From Salinivirga cyanobacteriivorans (lineage in GTDB: Bacteria > Bacteroidota > Bacteroidia > Bacteroidales > Salinivirgaceae), in the NCBI RefSeq assembly GCF_001443605.1, contig NZ_CP013118.1, forward strand, positions 3,931,001 to 3,995,000: a stretch of 64,000 bases of DNA. The letters run 5' to 3'. Of the stretch, positions 7,601 through 17,024 are shown one piece after another (the stretch's first letter is position 1; every line of letters begins with the position of its first letter). The notes beneath the pieces are model-generated. The model ran no database searches. It saw only the letters and a program-made list of their open reading frames with translations, and was not told the origin of the DNA. A program made the position numbers and the translations under genes.

Positions 7601-8422
7601 ATGCAGCATAAAAAGCACGACGATGCATTACGGAAAACAACATATAAGGTTATTTTTCATACCGATACACCTGCAGGAAAACTATTTGACGTAACCTTAT
7701 TAATTATAATTCTTGTAAGTGTATTGGTTGTAATGCTCGATAGTGTAAAAGAAATAAGAGATGATTACATTGATCTTTTATATGCAGCTGAGTGGACAAT
7801 AACAATAATTTTTACTTTAGAATACATTCTACGTATTTTAGTTCATCCGCATCCCCAGCGATATATTTTTAGTTTCTACGGAATCATTGATTTATTGGCA
7901 GCACTTCCAACCTATGTGGCACTCTTCCTGGCCGGAACGCATTATCTTGCAGTGATCAGAGCGCTTAGGCTTTTTAGGGTGTTTAGGATTTTAAAACTTT
8001 CGAAATTTACCGACGCAGGATCTGCCATTGCCATTGCACTTAAAAACAGTAAAAGCCGAATCAGCGTTTTTCTTTACAGCATTTTCATTATTGTAATTGT
8101 AATTGGTTCGCTAATGTACCTCATAGAGGGTCCTGATCATGGTTTTACTTCTATACCACGATCTATTTACTGGGCCATTGTTACACTTACTACAGTTGGT
8201 TATGGAGATATTTCACCGGGAACCGATCTGGGGCAATTCATTGCAAGTTTGATTATGATTTTGGGTTATTCCATTATTGCAGTACCAACAGGAATAGTGA
8301 GCGCTGAAATGGCGAGAATGAATAAAACGAATCGTAAAAGGTGTAAAGTATGCGGTTGTGAAGATCACGAATCCGATGCGCTTTTCTGCAAAAATTGTGG
8401 TGAGTCACTCAGCAGTGATTAA
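7601..8422 (+). CDS. Voltage-gated potassium channel with C-terminal zinc ribbon
   Basis: A 273-residue six-helix ion channel. S1-S3 are hydrophobic helices between about residues 28 and 110. S4 carries regularly spaced arginines (RALRLFRVFRILKL), indicating a voltage sensor. The pore loop holds the K+ selectivity filter TTVGYGD, and S6 follows. After S6 a short cytoplasmic tail ends in a four-Cys zinc ribbon (CKVCGCEDH ... CKNCG). The channel should assemble as a tetramer in the inner membrane and conduct K+ in a voltage-dependent way. No partner genes are adjacent. Confidence 0.92.
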   Translation: MQHKKHDDALRKTTYKVIFHTDTPAGKLFDVTLLIIILVSVLVVMLDSVKEIRDDYIDLLYAAEWTITIIFTLEYILRILVHPHPQRYIFSFYGIIDLLAALPTYVALFLAGTHYLAVIRALRLFRVFRILKLSKFTDAGSAIAIALKNSKSRISVFLYSIFIIVIVIGSLMYLIEGPDHGFTSIPRSIYWAIVTLTTVGYGDISPGTDLGQFIASLIMILGYSIIAVPTGIVSAEMARMNKTNRKRCKVCGCEDHESDALFCKNCGESLSSD

Positions 8423-8527
8423 GTAAGATACATACGCATAATATTTGGTTCATGATTCCTGAAGCTTTTTTTAATATAAATTGAATTTTTGAAATTGCGT
8501 TACAAGTCGTATTTTTGGAATAAAAAT

Positions 8528-9289
8528 ATGGGTGTGTATCGTACATTTGATCTGGAAAAGCGTGATGGCGGAACCATACTATGGTTCAACCGCCCTGATA
8601 CTCGTAATGTTATATCCTCCGAAGTAATCGATGAACTCATAGACTATTTTACCCAGCCGGCCAAAGACAACCAGTTTGTGGTGTTGGCAGGCAGGGGCGA
8701 TTGCTTTGTTGCCGGAGCAGATTTAAAGGAAATGGCTGATGTGTCTGAATTACGTGCACTGGAAATAAGCCGGTCATTACATCGATTGTTGAAATACATC
8801 GGTGATTATCAGGCTCCGGTAGTTGCAGCAGTGCATGGATATGCCATTGGTGGTGGGTTTGAGCTGGCATTAGCTGCTGATATGGTTTTTGCCACATATG
8901 ATGCATGGTTTAGTTTACCGGAGTTGGGTTTTTCTTTGATTCCCGGAGGTGGAGGTACTCAACGACTCACTCAACGGTTGGGGCGAGCAGATGCTTTTTA
9001 CCGTATATTTTCCGGTGAAAAATTAACTGCGCAGCAATGCCTCAGCAGAGGAATTGTTCAAAAGCTGTTTGATGATGATCAATTCATCGATACAGTTATT
9101 AGAGATTTGATTAAGGTGCTCGGCACTCATGGTAAGGCAGCATCAGTGGCACTAAAACATGCCATTAGGTTGGCAGGCCAGGATGAGGGTTACAATATTG
9201 AATCCAAAGAGTTTGCCCGATTGCTCACCTCCCGCGCCCGGCCATTGATAAAAGAATTTTTTGAAGCTAACAAAAAGAAAGACAATTAA
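8528..9289 (+). CDS. Enoyl-CoA hydratase/isomerase family protein
   Basis: A 253-residue crotonase-fold enzyme. ATG 8528 was chosen over an in-frame TTG at 8489, because MGVYRTFDLEK is where homology would normally begin. The oxyanion-hole segments (VAGADLKEM and AIGGGFEL) are present, and so are both Glu positions used by true hydratases (GGGFEL and SLPELG). It should therefore be able to add or remove water at a 2-enoyl thioester. It lies only 3 bases ahead of the first FabH-FabG fusion and probably forms an operon with it, suggesting it dehydrates the product of that enzyme. Confidence 0.9.
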   Translation: MGVYRTFDLEKRDGGTILWFNRPDTRNVISSEVIDELIDYFTQPAKDNQFVVLAGRGDCFVAGADLKEMADVSELRALEISRSLHRLLKYIGDYQAPVVAAVHGYAIGGGFELALAADMVFATYDAWFSLPELGFSLIPGGGGTQRLTQRLGRADAFYRIFSGEKLTAQQCLSRGIVQKLFDDDQFIDTVIRDLIKVLGTHGKAASVALKHAIRLAGQDEGYNIESKEFARLLTSRARPLIKEFFEANKKKDN

Positions 9290-9292
9290 TTC

Positions 9293-11155
9293 ATGACAGA
9301 TAATTATGTTTTTACTGGAATTGGTTACGCTCATGGTAAATACAAAGTAACCAACGATGAAATTGAACGCGCTATAAAGGCCGGATGGATTGGTGATTTC
9401 AATCCCGATCGTATTCTTCAGTTACCCGAATATAAAGAGTTTGTAAAGCAAAATGGTGAAACTTCTCCATTGGAATATTTTGCCTGGCAAAAAATGGGTT
9501 TTCATAACCGCTATCATGTTGTGCCTTTTCCACCTGTGGAAGAAGCCTTCAAAAGAGCTGAGACAACCCTTGAACTTGGGGTTCGTGCCGTCGATGATGC
9601 CCTGAAAAAAAGTGGTGTTCACCCGGAACATGTCGATTTGTGGCTGGCCGGTACTGCCACCCCATTTGAGCAGGCACCGGGTATTGGTGCTACCATAAAG
9701 GCACATTTTACACATTGGGATAATGCCTGCCCGGCTGCCACTGTTAATTCTGCCTGTGTGGGCTTTAATATTAACATAGAGCGAGCACTTGATTATTTTA
9801 AAATGCACCCTGAAGCCCAAAATATTGTAATTGTGCATACAGAAGTCATGTCGGGCCTTTTAATGCATGAACCTTCATTTGTACCTTATGTAACATTTGC
9901 CGATGCTGCTGCAGCAGTAGTACTTACCCGGACGCAGGGGGAGGAGAAGGAAGGTATTACATTCGTCAGAAACGGCGAAGACTTGCACATGATCGATTTC
10001 CTTGGTGCTAACAGACAGGGCGATTTATATATGGGCCCTACGAGGGTTAAGGAGAGAGCTACAAAAAACATCATTAATATATCGCAGCAGTTGCTTAAAG
10101 ATAATCAATGGAATGTTGATAGTATGGATATGCTTATACCCCATCAGACTGGTCATGCCATTGTGCAATCGGCTGCTTCAGCTTTGAAAGTACCAGAGAA
10201 GAAACTTTACCAGGAAGTTCAGTTAGAATATGGAAACCTGAGCGGCGCCAGTGTGCCATTTGCGCTCGGTCTCCTCACAGATGAAAAAAGACTAAAGCCA
10301 GGAATGAAACTGGTTACTTCTGTTTGTGGATTAGGGGGCGAGTTTGGTGGTTTTTCCTATATTGTGCCCAGACCCAGGAAGAAACCTCAAAAGTATCGAC
10401 CTTTAATTGGTAAATTAGCGCTGGTAACAGGTGCTACCGGTGGGCTGGGAGAGCAGGTTACTAAACAGCTTGCCAGCGAAGGCTGCAACCTAATATTGCA
10501 ATACAACAGCAACCTTAATAAAGCTGAGGAGTTAAGTAAATGGCTTGATAAGCAGGATGTTGATTACCGAATAGTGAGGTGTAATTTCGCCGATCAAAAA
10601 GAAGTAGAGACTTTCGCAACACAAATTAAAAATGAATATGAAACCATAAATTATCTGGTACATACTTCTGCTATCACCGGAAGTTTGAGTCGGGCTACGG
10701 ACGTAACAGCAGAAGAAATGGCCAAAGGCCTGCAGGTAAATATGCTCAGTATTCGCACCATTACAGACACCCTTGCTTCAAATGTGACAGATACCGTGCT
10801 CGTTGTGGGGTCTGTAGCCGAGGATGCACTTTTTAGTGGGTCATCGACCTATGTGGCATCAAAAAGAGCACTGCATAGTTATACGGCAGGCATGGCAAGG
10901 CCTTTTCATAAAAAGGGTGTAAAAACAATTTATTATATGCTTGGCTTGTTGAACAGTGGTATGGTCGATAAATTGAACCCAAAACAGCAGCTGGCCGCAA
11001 TGATGAGCATTAACCAGCCCAGATTACTACCTGCCGGCGAGGTTGCCGATAGGGTAGTGCGATCGCTCTACAGACCTAAAGTTGCCAATGTGCAACATTC
11101 CTGGGAAGGCGACCTGATTGTACGACGTGATGGGTATTACTGGACAAAAAAATAA
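9293..11155 (+). CDS. FabH-like ketosynthase III fused to a short-chain dehydrogenase
   Basis: A 620-residue fusion. Residues ~1-360 are a ketosynthase-III (thiolase fold) domain with the Cys-His-Asn triad: C155 (NSACVGF), H284 (IPHQTGH) and N315 (EYGNLSG). Residues ~372-620 are a classical SDR domain with the cofactor loop TGATGGLG (379-386) and catalytic S507, Y520 and K524 (YVASK). One chain could therefore condense an acyl-CoA or acyl-ACP with an extender and reduce the 3-oxo group. It lies between an enoyl-CoA hydratase and a paralogue. Substrate and product are unknown; I know of no named pathway with this fusion. Confidence 0.88.
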   Translation: MTDNYVFTGIGYAHGKYKVTNDEIERAIKAGWIGDFNPDRILQLPEYKEFVKQNGETSPLEYFAWQKMGFHNRYHVVPFPPVEEAFKRAETTLELGVRAVDDALKKSGVHPEHVDLWLAGTATPFEQAPGIGATIKAHFTHWDNACPAATVNSACVGFNINIERALDYFKMHPEAQNIVIVHTEVMSGLLMHEPSFVPYVTFADAAAAVVLTRTQGEEKEGITFVRNGEDLHMIDFLGANRQGDLYMGPTRVKERATKNIINISQQLLKDNQWNVDSMDMLIPHQTGHAIVQSAASALKVPEKKLYQEVQLEYGNLSGASVPFALGLLTDEKRLKPGMKLVTSVCGLGGEFGGFSYIVPRPRKKPQKYRPLIGKLALVTGATGGLGEQVTKQLASEGCNLILQYNSNLNKAEELSKWLDKQDVDYRIVRCNFADQKEVETFATQIKNEYETINYLVHTSAITGSLSRATDVTAEEMAKGLQVNMLSIRTITDTLASNVTDTVLVVGSVAEDALFSGSSTYVASKRALHSYTAGMARPFHKKGVKTIYYMLGLLNSGMVDKLNPKQQLAAMMSINQPRLLPAGEVADRVVRSLYRPKVANVQHSWEGDLIVRRDGYYWTKK

Positions 11156-11159
11156 AGAT

Positions 11160-13016
11160 ATGAAGGAATTCAATTATATATTAAGCGGTTTTGGACATGC
11201 CGCTGGTAAATACGAGGTTACAAATCGTATGCTGGAAGAGGCTGCAGAAAACGATATGCTTGATGGATTTAATCCCGAATTGATTAAGCACAGCAAAAAC
11301 TACCAGGCATACTTAAAAGAACATCCAGATGTAACTCCCTTTGAGTATTTTGTGGGTTACAAAATGGGATTTCAAAAAAGGCATCATGTTACACCATGGC
11401 CACCTATTAAACAAAACCAGGATGTGGCAGAAAATTCACTCGATTTACTGGTAGAGGCAGTACAGAAAACTTTAGATAATGCTAATCTTGATGCCGAAGA
11501 TATCGATGGATGGATCGTAAGTACCGTTTCTCCGCAAGAGCAGGCACCGGGAATTGCTGCCACCTTAAAATGCTATTTTACTAAAGAAGATAATATTACT
11601 CCGGCAATGACACTTACATCGGGGTGTGCAGGCTTTAATATAGCCCTGCGCCGCTCATTGGATTATTTCCGTTCCAGACCTGATGTGAATAACATTCTGA
11701 TTGCCAATACCGAAACCATGTCGCACTTCCTTAACAGAAAGCGGGATTTTGTATATCATGCTACTTTTGGTGATGCTGCTGCAGCCGCAATTATTTCACG
11801 GGTTCCTAAAAAGGACAAACACGAAGGCGTTGGTGCAATATTAAACCATCATGACCTACGGATGATTGATTTTGTAGGCGTGGATAAAGACTGGAATCTG
11901 TATATGGATGGTGGGGCTGTAAAACGCCGGGCAGTGCCTAATCTTATCAGTTCATCGAAAGAAGTACTGAAACGCGATGGTTGGAAACTCGATGATATAG
12001 ATCTTATAGTTCCACATCAAACAGGTAATGCCATCTTACATACCGTAGCAGACGAACTGGGTTTATCCAAAGAAAAGATGTATCAGGAGGCTCAAAAAGA
12101 GTACGGAAATGTTTCGGGTACTACAATACCCATAGCACTTTCACTGCTTCAGGAACAAGGCCGTTTAAAACCAGGTATGAAACTTTTATGTCCCACTGCC
12201 GGAGTAGGAGGTGAGTATGGTGCATGGTCATATGTGGTACCAGAAAGTATGAAGGCTGCTGGCAATAAAGTAAAGAAGCCGCATTCACGTCTGAAAAATA
12301 AAAAACTGCTCATTTTGTTTGCCGATAATGCTTTGGGCGTTTTGCTGGCCGAAAAGTTAATCGAAACGGAAGTTGAAGTCGAGTTTCACGTAAATAATGA
12401 TAACGAGTATAAAAATAAACTTACGGAGCTTACAAATAGATCAGAAAACTCTAATTTAATTCATTATCAGATAACTTCATCTGGCGAAGCAAGGCAGTTT
12501 CTTGAGAAAATGGAACAGCATGAGTGGGATTATGTAATGAATATAGGACTGGCATCGGAGACTATTTATGGTTTTACGGACCTGGCCGAAGCTACAGGTA
12601 ATATCCAGGAAGCCTTTGACAGGCTTAGCCGCGGCCTGCTGCCTAAAATACGACAAACCATGGTCGCTGTTGGACATCCTCTGGAGAACGCTCCGCTTAT
12701 AGAACCGACACCAATAGCCTCGGTTGCCAATGGTTGGCACGGGTTGGCAGGGAGTATGGCAGGTGAAGCCATCTCAAAGGGTGTACGCACAGTGTGGTTT
12801 ATTCCGGCTGTTTACAGGGAGTTGACACACTATATGTCTAAAAAGGGCCGAATAGCTGCTATGAAAGGTATGCATCAGGAAGCTTTGTGGGAAGATATTG
12901 ATCAGCTGGCCGAACGCCTTATACGGTCTTTATACTTACTTAAAGTGGCGCATACAAATGACAGGTACGAAGGTCCCATGATTTTAAGAACAGATGCTTG
13001 TGCATTTCGTAAGTAA
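11160..13016 (+). CDS. FabH-like ketosynthase III fused to a degenerate SDR-like domain
   Basis: A 618-residue paralogue of the preceding gene, starting 4 bases after it; I took ATG 11160 rather than an upstream in-frame codon at 11118 that lies in the previous gene. The ketosynthase triad is intact: C156 (TSGCAGF), H286 (VPHQTGN) and N317 (EYGNVSG). In the C-terminal ~230 residues the SDR shape remains but the function is probably lost. The TGxxxGxG loop reads FADNALGV, and the Y-x-x-x-K region reads SVANGWHG. It may act as a ketosynthase partner of the first fusion, perhaps as a heterodimer. That is inference from tandem arrangement and asymmetric decay. Confidence 0.87.
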   Translation: MKEFNYILSGFGHAAGKYEVTNRMLEEAAENDMLDGFNPELIKHSKNYQAYLKEHPDVTPFEYFVGYKMGFQKRHHVTPWPPIKQNQDVAENSLDLLVEAVQKTLDNANLDAEDIDGWIVSTVSPQEQAPGIAATLKCYFTKEDNITPAMTLTSGCAGFNIALRRSLDYFRSRPDVNNILIANTETMSHFLNRKRDFVYHATFGDAAAAAIISRVPKKDKHEGVGAILNHHDLRMIDFVGVDKDWNLYMDGGAVKRRAVPNLISSSKEVLKRDGWKLDDIDLIVPHQTGNAILHTVADELGLSKEKMYQEAQKEYGNVSGTTIPIALSLLQEQGRLKPGMKLLCPTAGVGGEYGAWSYVVPESMKAAGNKVKKPHSRLKNKKLLILFADNALGVLLAEKLIETEVEVEFHVNNDNEYKNKLTELTNRSENSNLIHYQITSSGEARQFLEKMEQHEWDYVMNIGLASETIYGFTDLAEATGNIQEAFDRLSRGLLPKIRQTMVAVGHPLENAPLIEPTPIASVANGWHGLAGSMAGEAISKGVRTVWFIPAVYRELTHYMSKKGRIAAMKGMHQEALWEDIDQLAERLIRSLYLLKVAHTNDRYEGPMILRTDACAFRK

Positions 13017-13037
13017 GCTAAATTAATTTTGGTACCA

Positions 13038-13598
13038 ATGAACTCATTCAAATGGCTGGCAGCCCTGCTGCTTATAGTGATTAATATTGGTTCTCTGGCC
13101 GCGCAAAGCGTGTTTGTTTATCAAACCCCTTTTACTAACGGCATCATAGAGGCTGTTTATCAAACTGATTCAACGGATTACCAATTAAAGGTTTTCGTAG
13201 AAGAGCATGGTGCCCGCCTTACTGCTGATATTCTTGGAAAATACAAGGGAAAAGAAATTAATAAACGCTTAATTTACACTGGTGAATTTCGTTTTACTTT
13301 TGACCATAAAAACAAACTTGTGACAAAAATACCGCAAGAAAGAGATTCTGCCATTTTTGCCCCGGGATATTATACCCAAACCGGAAAGGATGATGTTTTA
13401 GGTTATCAATGTAGTGTATACAAAAATGAGCAACAAAAACTCTGGTTTTATGAGCATCTTTTAATGAAATTAGCTGTGGATGGCAAAGTTGTGTACTACG
13501 TAAAATTTATTAATGAGAATGCCGCCCTTCCCAACAATATTTTTAAGATACCCGGGGACTATGAACTCAGAGAAATTAATTACAATTTTGGGGATTAG
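13038..13598 (+). CDS. Secreted protein of unknown function (DUF4412-like)
   Basis: A 186-residue protein from ATG 13038, with signal peptide (AALLLIVINIGSLAAQ). The rest looks like a beta-rich periplasmic fold, with a segment DVLGYQCSVY resembling the 'GYKCKKY' motif of DUF4412-type proteins, followed by a possible strand with KLWFYEH. It lies 21 bases after the second ketosynthase fusion and is likely part of the same transcript. It could bind a lipid or cofactor, but no binding residues can be named. Its last 4 bases overlap the convergent regulator gene. Confidence 0.6.
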   Translation: MNSFKWLAALLLIVINIGSLAAQSVFVYQTPFTNGIIEAVYQTDSTDYQLKVFVEEHGARLTADILGKYKGKEINKRLIYTGEFRFTFDHKNKLVTKIPQERDSAIFAPGYYTQTGKDDVLGYQCSVYKNEQQKLWFYEHLLMKLAVDGKVVYYVKFINENAALPNNIFKIPGDYELREINYNFGD

Positions 13599-14239
13599 TC
13601 CGCAGTTACAATTATTTTGTCGGCCAGTTTGAGGCTGATATGACGCGACTCATTATTCACAATAATTTGAATTGCTTCTATTGCTTTATCCACTTCGTTT
13701 ATTCTGATTTTTTTCCCGATAAGGCTTGCCAGTTCTACCCAAAGATTACTTTGATAGTTTTCAGCTACCGGTTTAATTGCAATTGGTTGTACAATCATAT
13801 CGGTTTCGCAATTGCTGAGCAACAAGGTTTTAAAGGGCAAGGGGTCAACTATCGGGTGCCCGAATAAACTTATTTCGGGTGCCGGGGTTAGGTTTTTCAT
13901 TTGTTCAATAATAAACTCCGAAAGTGCAGGCTCTGAATTTATTGCCTCACTTTTAGCTCTGTAGGGTAGTATCTTAAATTGAGTGAAGTAGAATTTTTCG
14001 ATAATCGCAACTCTGTAAAATAGTTTTTGAGCAACTTTTTCACCTGATATTGTCAGTTCATAGGGTTTATAGGGTTCATACACAATGAAACCTTCATCGC
14101 GCAGAGTTCTTGAGATTTCGGTAATTGCTGCTTTTGATATTTTTAATTTCTCTGCAAGAAAAGTTGTTCTCAGGCGATCTCCCCGCCTGGTGTGTTCGTA
14201 AAGCGTTGTTAAAAAAATTCTGGCGTTATGCGAAAGCAT
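13595..14239 (-). CDS. DtxR/MntR-like transcription regulator with altered metal-binding residues
   Basis: A 214-residue protein. The N-terminal winged helix (TTFLAEKLKISKAAITEISRTLRDEGF, then YEPYKPYELTISG) follows the DtxR/MntR pattern, then a dimerisation domain and a C-terminal SH3-like (FeoA-type) segment. Against DtxR, the ligand segment EACRWEH reads EAINSEP, so the Cys and His positions are Ile and Pro, and an earlier His is Val. Classical Fe2+/Mn2+ sensing is therefore doubtful. It begins 1 base after the hybrid kinase gene upstream on the same strand and is probably cotranscribed with it. Confidence 0.7.
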   Translation of the reverse strand: MLSHNARIFLTTLYEHTRRGDRLRTTFLAEKLKISKAAITEISRTLRDEGFIVYEPYKPYELTISGEKVAQKLFYRVAIIEKFYFTQFKILPYRAKSEAINSEPALSEFIIEQMKNLTPAPEISLFGHPIVDPLPFKTLLLSNCETDMIVQPIAIKPVAENYQSNLWVELASLIGKKIRINEVDKAIEAIQIIVNNESRHISLKLADKIIVTAD

Positions 14240-14240
14240 T

Positions 14241-17024
14241 TTAGAGTAACTGATTAATTTTCTTTAATAGCTTTTTGGGCCGAATGGGTTTCGTCAGGTA
14301 TTCGTCGCAGCCTGCCTGCAGACTAAGGTCCTTTTCGTCGCTCATAGCATAAGCCGTTTGCGCTATAATGGGCAGGTCGCTTCGTATTTTTTTAATTTGC
14401 TTTGTAGCTTCATATCCATTTAGCTTTGGCATTTTGATATCCATGAGTACCAAATCAATTTTTGGATTTCTTTGTGCCTCCTCAACGGCTTTTTGTCCAT
14501 CTTCTGCCCAAATAATTTTTGCTCCCGTATTTTTCAAGGCTTCTTTGATAAACATAAAATTGTTTTGTTCATCTTCAGCAACAAGAATCTGAATATCTGA
14601 CCAGTCGTAAGTTTCAGCCAACTCGGTTCGTGCCGTGTCATGACTTGTATCGTGTTTATCGAGTGGAAATGAGAAGAAAAATTCAGAGCCTTTAAGTTCA
14701 TCTGTGGTGAAATCAATTTTGCCGCCCAGTATTTCTACAAGTTTTTTCGAAATGGATAACCCAAGGCCGGAGCCTCCAAACTGCTCAATGGATTTACCAC
14801 TATTGTAATGCTCAAAAATATGTGCTTTGTCTTGCTCTGATATGCCGAGTCCGGTATCTTTCACAAAAAATACGATTTCATCTTCTGTGAAGCGGTATCC
14901 GAATTTCACCTCGCCTTTGTTGGTGTATTTTAGCGCATTTTTAATCAGGTTGCTAAGTACTTGCCTTATCCGGAAATCATCGTGCTCAAAATACAATGCC
15001 TGGTCTTCGTTGCCGGGGATATAATATTCCAGCGATACGGCATGTTTATGTGCTGCGTCGCGGTTTTCTTCTATGGCTTCATGCAGGTCTACAAGCATCT
15101 GGTTGATGTTAAACCTGTTTTTATTTATTTGTATCTGGTTGGCTTCAATTTTTGAAAGGTCTATGATATCGTCCACCAGTGTCAGTAACGAAGCTCCGCT
15201 TTTACTGATGAGTTCTGTAAATTCTTCACGCTGGTCATCGGTTAAATCAGGGTCAGTTAATAGGTCTGAAAAGCCAATAATGGAGTTTAAGGGTGTTCTG
15301 ATTTCGTGCGAAAGGTTGGTTAAAAAAATGGTTTTAAGCTTATCGCTCTCTTCCGCTTTGCTTTTGGCTCTGTGTAACTGTCGCTGAATGTCGGCTTGTT
15401 GCGTTATGTCTCTGCTTATTCCAACTATGCCGGTGAGTTCTCCATTATGATCAATAATTGGAACTTTAAGTGTGTCGTATAGTATTTTTTTGCCTTTTTC
15501 GTCGGTCTCCCATGATGATAACTCTATGCGCTCCTTCGTATTAAGTATCTCCTGGTCGGTTCGTTTGTATTCTTTGGCTCTTTTTTCATCGAAAATATTG
15601 TAGTCTGTTTTACCTACAAATTCTTTTTCTGATTTAAAATTATTAAAAGCTTTAAAAGCATTATTGGCCCCCATGTATTTCAAAGTGCGATCTTTGTAAA
15701 ATATTAAATCAGGTATAGAGTTAATCAGGCTGGTTAGTAAAGCTTTTTCTTGCCGCAGTGCTTCTCCCTGCTGTTCTCTTTCAGTTATATCAATGCCAAC
15801 CAATATGCTTATAATCTCTTTACTCGTAGCTTTTTTGATTTTTCTTTTGGTAAGGTCAAATGTGCGCATCCGGGAATTTGTATCAACCAGCTTCATATGA
15901 TAATTCAGGGCTGATTGATCGTCGCCCTCATGCTCAAGCAACGAAATGAGGTTTTTGTCTGGTAAAGATTTGGTATCAATTTTTTTATTTAAAATTTCAT
16001 CTTTCGGTTGCCCTATGAGTTGCAAGAAAGCTTTGTTTACAAGTCTGATTTTTTTGTCTTCATCCTGCGCAACTATTATATGTGGCAAGGTATCGACCAT
16101 ACCTTCTACAATTAATTGGTAATCGTACAGCGTTTTTTCTGCATTGTGTCTAATCTCAATTTCCTTGGTTTTTAGGTGCTTGAGGTATGCATATTTTCTT
16201 CTTTGGTTTAAAAACAGCATTATTAGTACCACAATTATCAAACTCAGCACGTAATATGGCCAATAGATTACTGATTTTGTCTCTTTGATTTGCTTCGGGT
16301 GGACTTCGCCGAACCATTTTTGATAAATACGATTATATGTACCGGTTTCTCTTAAAATATTTAAGCCTTCATTAAACTGTACGAGCAAGCTGTCATTGGT
16401 TTTTGAGAAGGCAAATGAGTATTGCAGGTTTTTGAAGTTAATCGGGGGTACCTTAATCATTTTGTAGTTATGGCGTTCTATTAAATATTTTCCGCTTAAA
16501 CTACTGATAATAGCCGCATCTGCATCTCCGTTCATAACGTCTTGAAGGCATTGGTTTTGTGACCTCCTAAGTGTAAGGTGACCTGCAAATTTTTTATTGT
16601 TCCGCATCATTTCGTAAAGTAGCTCATTTCGAAGCGAAACCTTGTAAGGCATTATATCCTGGGGATGTTGTATGGAGGATTGATATGGAATGTAAATTCC
16701 GAAAGAGACCATATTGTAGGGAATAGATAGGTTATAGTCAGCTTTATTTTCCTGAGATTGGAAACAAAAACTGATAAAGTCGATTCTGCCACTATCTAAC
16801 ATTTGCTGGAGTGTCTCTTTTTCTCCTTTGACAAATTCCAGGTCATAGCTAAACAGATCAGATAGCTGGTTCAGGATGTCAATATTAAAACCTATTATTC
16901 GCTCATTAGATGTAAACTCATAAGGTGGATAATTTGACCTTATGCCTACTCTAAGCTTTTGTTTTTCTGCTTGCGCTAAATTTAAACTTGTAAAAAACAG
17001 TATAAATAAAAATATTCTACGCAT
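14241..17024 (-). CDS. Hybrid sensor histidine kinase with extracytoplasmic SBP_bac_3 domain
   Basis: A 927-residue protein. It has a signal peptide, then a periplasmic amino-acid-binding-protein-like domain (~22-245, with LRVGIRSNYPPYEF and GFNIDILNQL), and a membrane helix at ~252-275. Two PAS domains (~305-415 and ~425-545) follow, then HisKA with the phospho-acceptor His in NLSHEIRTPLNS and an HATPase domain (NLIKNALKYT, GLGISEQD, GGSGLGL). A receiver domain closes the chain, with phospho-acceptor Asp862 (LVLMDIKMP) and Lys912. This is the BvgS/EvgS-like arrangement: a small-molecule ligand is sensed outside and relayed inside. No separate output regulator is adjacent except the DtxR-like gene right behind it. 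Confidence 0.93.
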   Translation of the reverse strand: MRRIFLFILFFTSLNLAQAEKQKLRVGIRSNYPPYEFTSNERIIGFNIDILNQLSDLFSYDLEFVKGEKETLQQMLDSGRIDFISFCFQSQENKADYNLSIPYNMVSFGIYIPYQSSIQHPQDIMPYKVSLRNELLYEMMRNNKKFAGHLTLRRSQNQCLQDVMNGDADAAIISSLSGKYLIERHNYKMIKVPPINFKNLQYSFAFSKTNDSLLVQFNEGLNILRETGTYNRIYQKWFGEVHPKQIKETKSVIYWPYYVLSLIIVVLIMLFLNQRRKYAYLKHLKTKEIEIRHNAEKTLYDYQLIVEGMVDTLPHIIVAQDEDKKIRLVNKAFLQLIGQPKDEILNKKIDTKSLPDKNLISLLEHEGDDQSALNYHMKLVDTNSRMRTFDLTKRKIKKATSKEIISILVGIDITEREQQGEALRQEKALLTSLINSIPDLIFYKDRTLKYMGANNAFKAFNNFKSEKEFVGKTDYNIFDEKRAKEYKRTDQEILNTKERIELSSWETDEKGKKILYDTLKVPIIDHNGELTGIVGISRDITQQADIQRQLHRAKSKAEESDKLKTIFLTNLSHEIRTPLNSIIGFSDLLTDPDLTDDQREEFTELISKSGASLLTLVDDIIDLSKIEANQIQINKNRFNINQMLVDLHEAIEENRDAAHKHAVSLEYYIPGNEDQALYFEHDDFRIRQVLSNLIKNALKYTNKGEVKFGYRFTEDEIVFFVKDTGLGISEQDKAHIFEHYNSGKSIEQFGGSGLGLSISKKLVEILGGKIDFTTDELKGSEFFFSFPLDKHDTSHDTARTELAETYDWSDIQILVAEDEQNNFMFIKEALKNTGAKIIWAEDGQKAVEEAQRNPKIDLVLMDIKMPKLNGYEATKQIKKIRSDLPIIAQTAYAMSDEKDLSLQAGCDEYLTKPIRPKKLLKKINQLL

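Noticed and set aside
8489-8527. N-terminal extension of the enoyl-CoA hydratase from a TTG codon
   Set aside because: The extension is AT-rich and non-homologous in character; ATG 8528 begins the conserved region.
11118-11159. Upstream start for the second FabH-FabG fusion
   Set aside because: It lies inside the end of the preceding gene; ATG 11160 gives the same N-terminal pattern as the paralogue.
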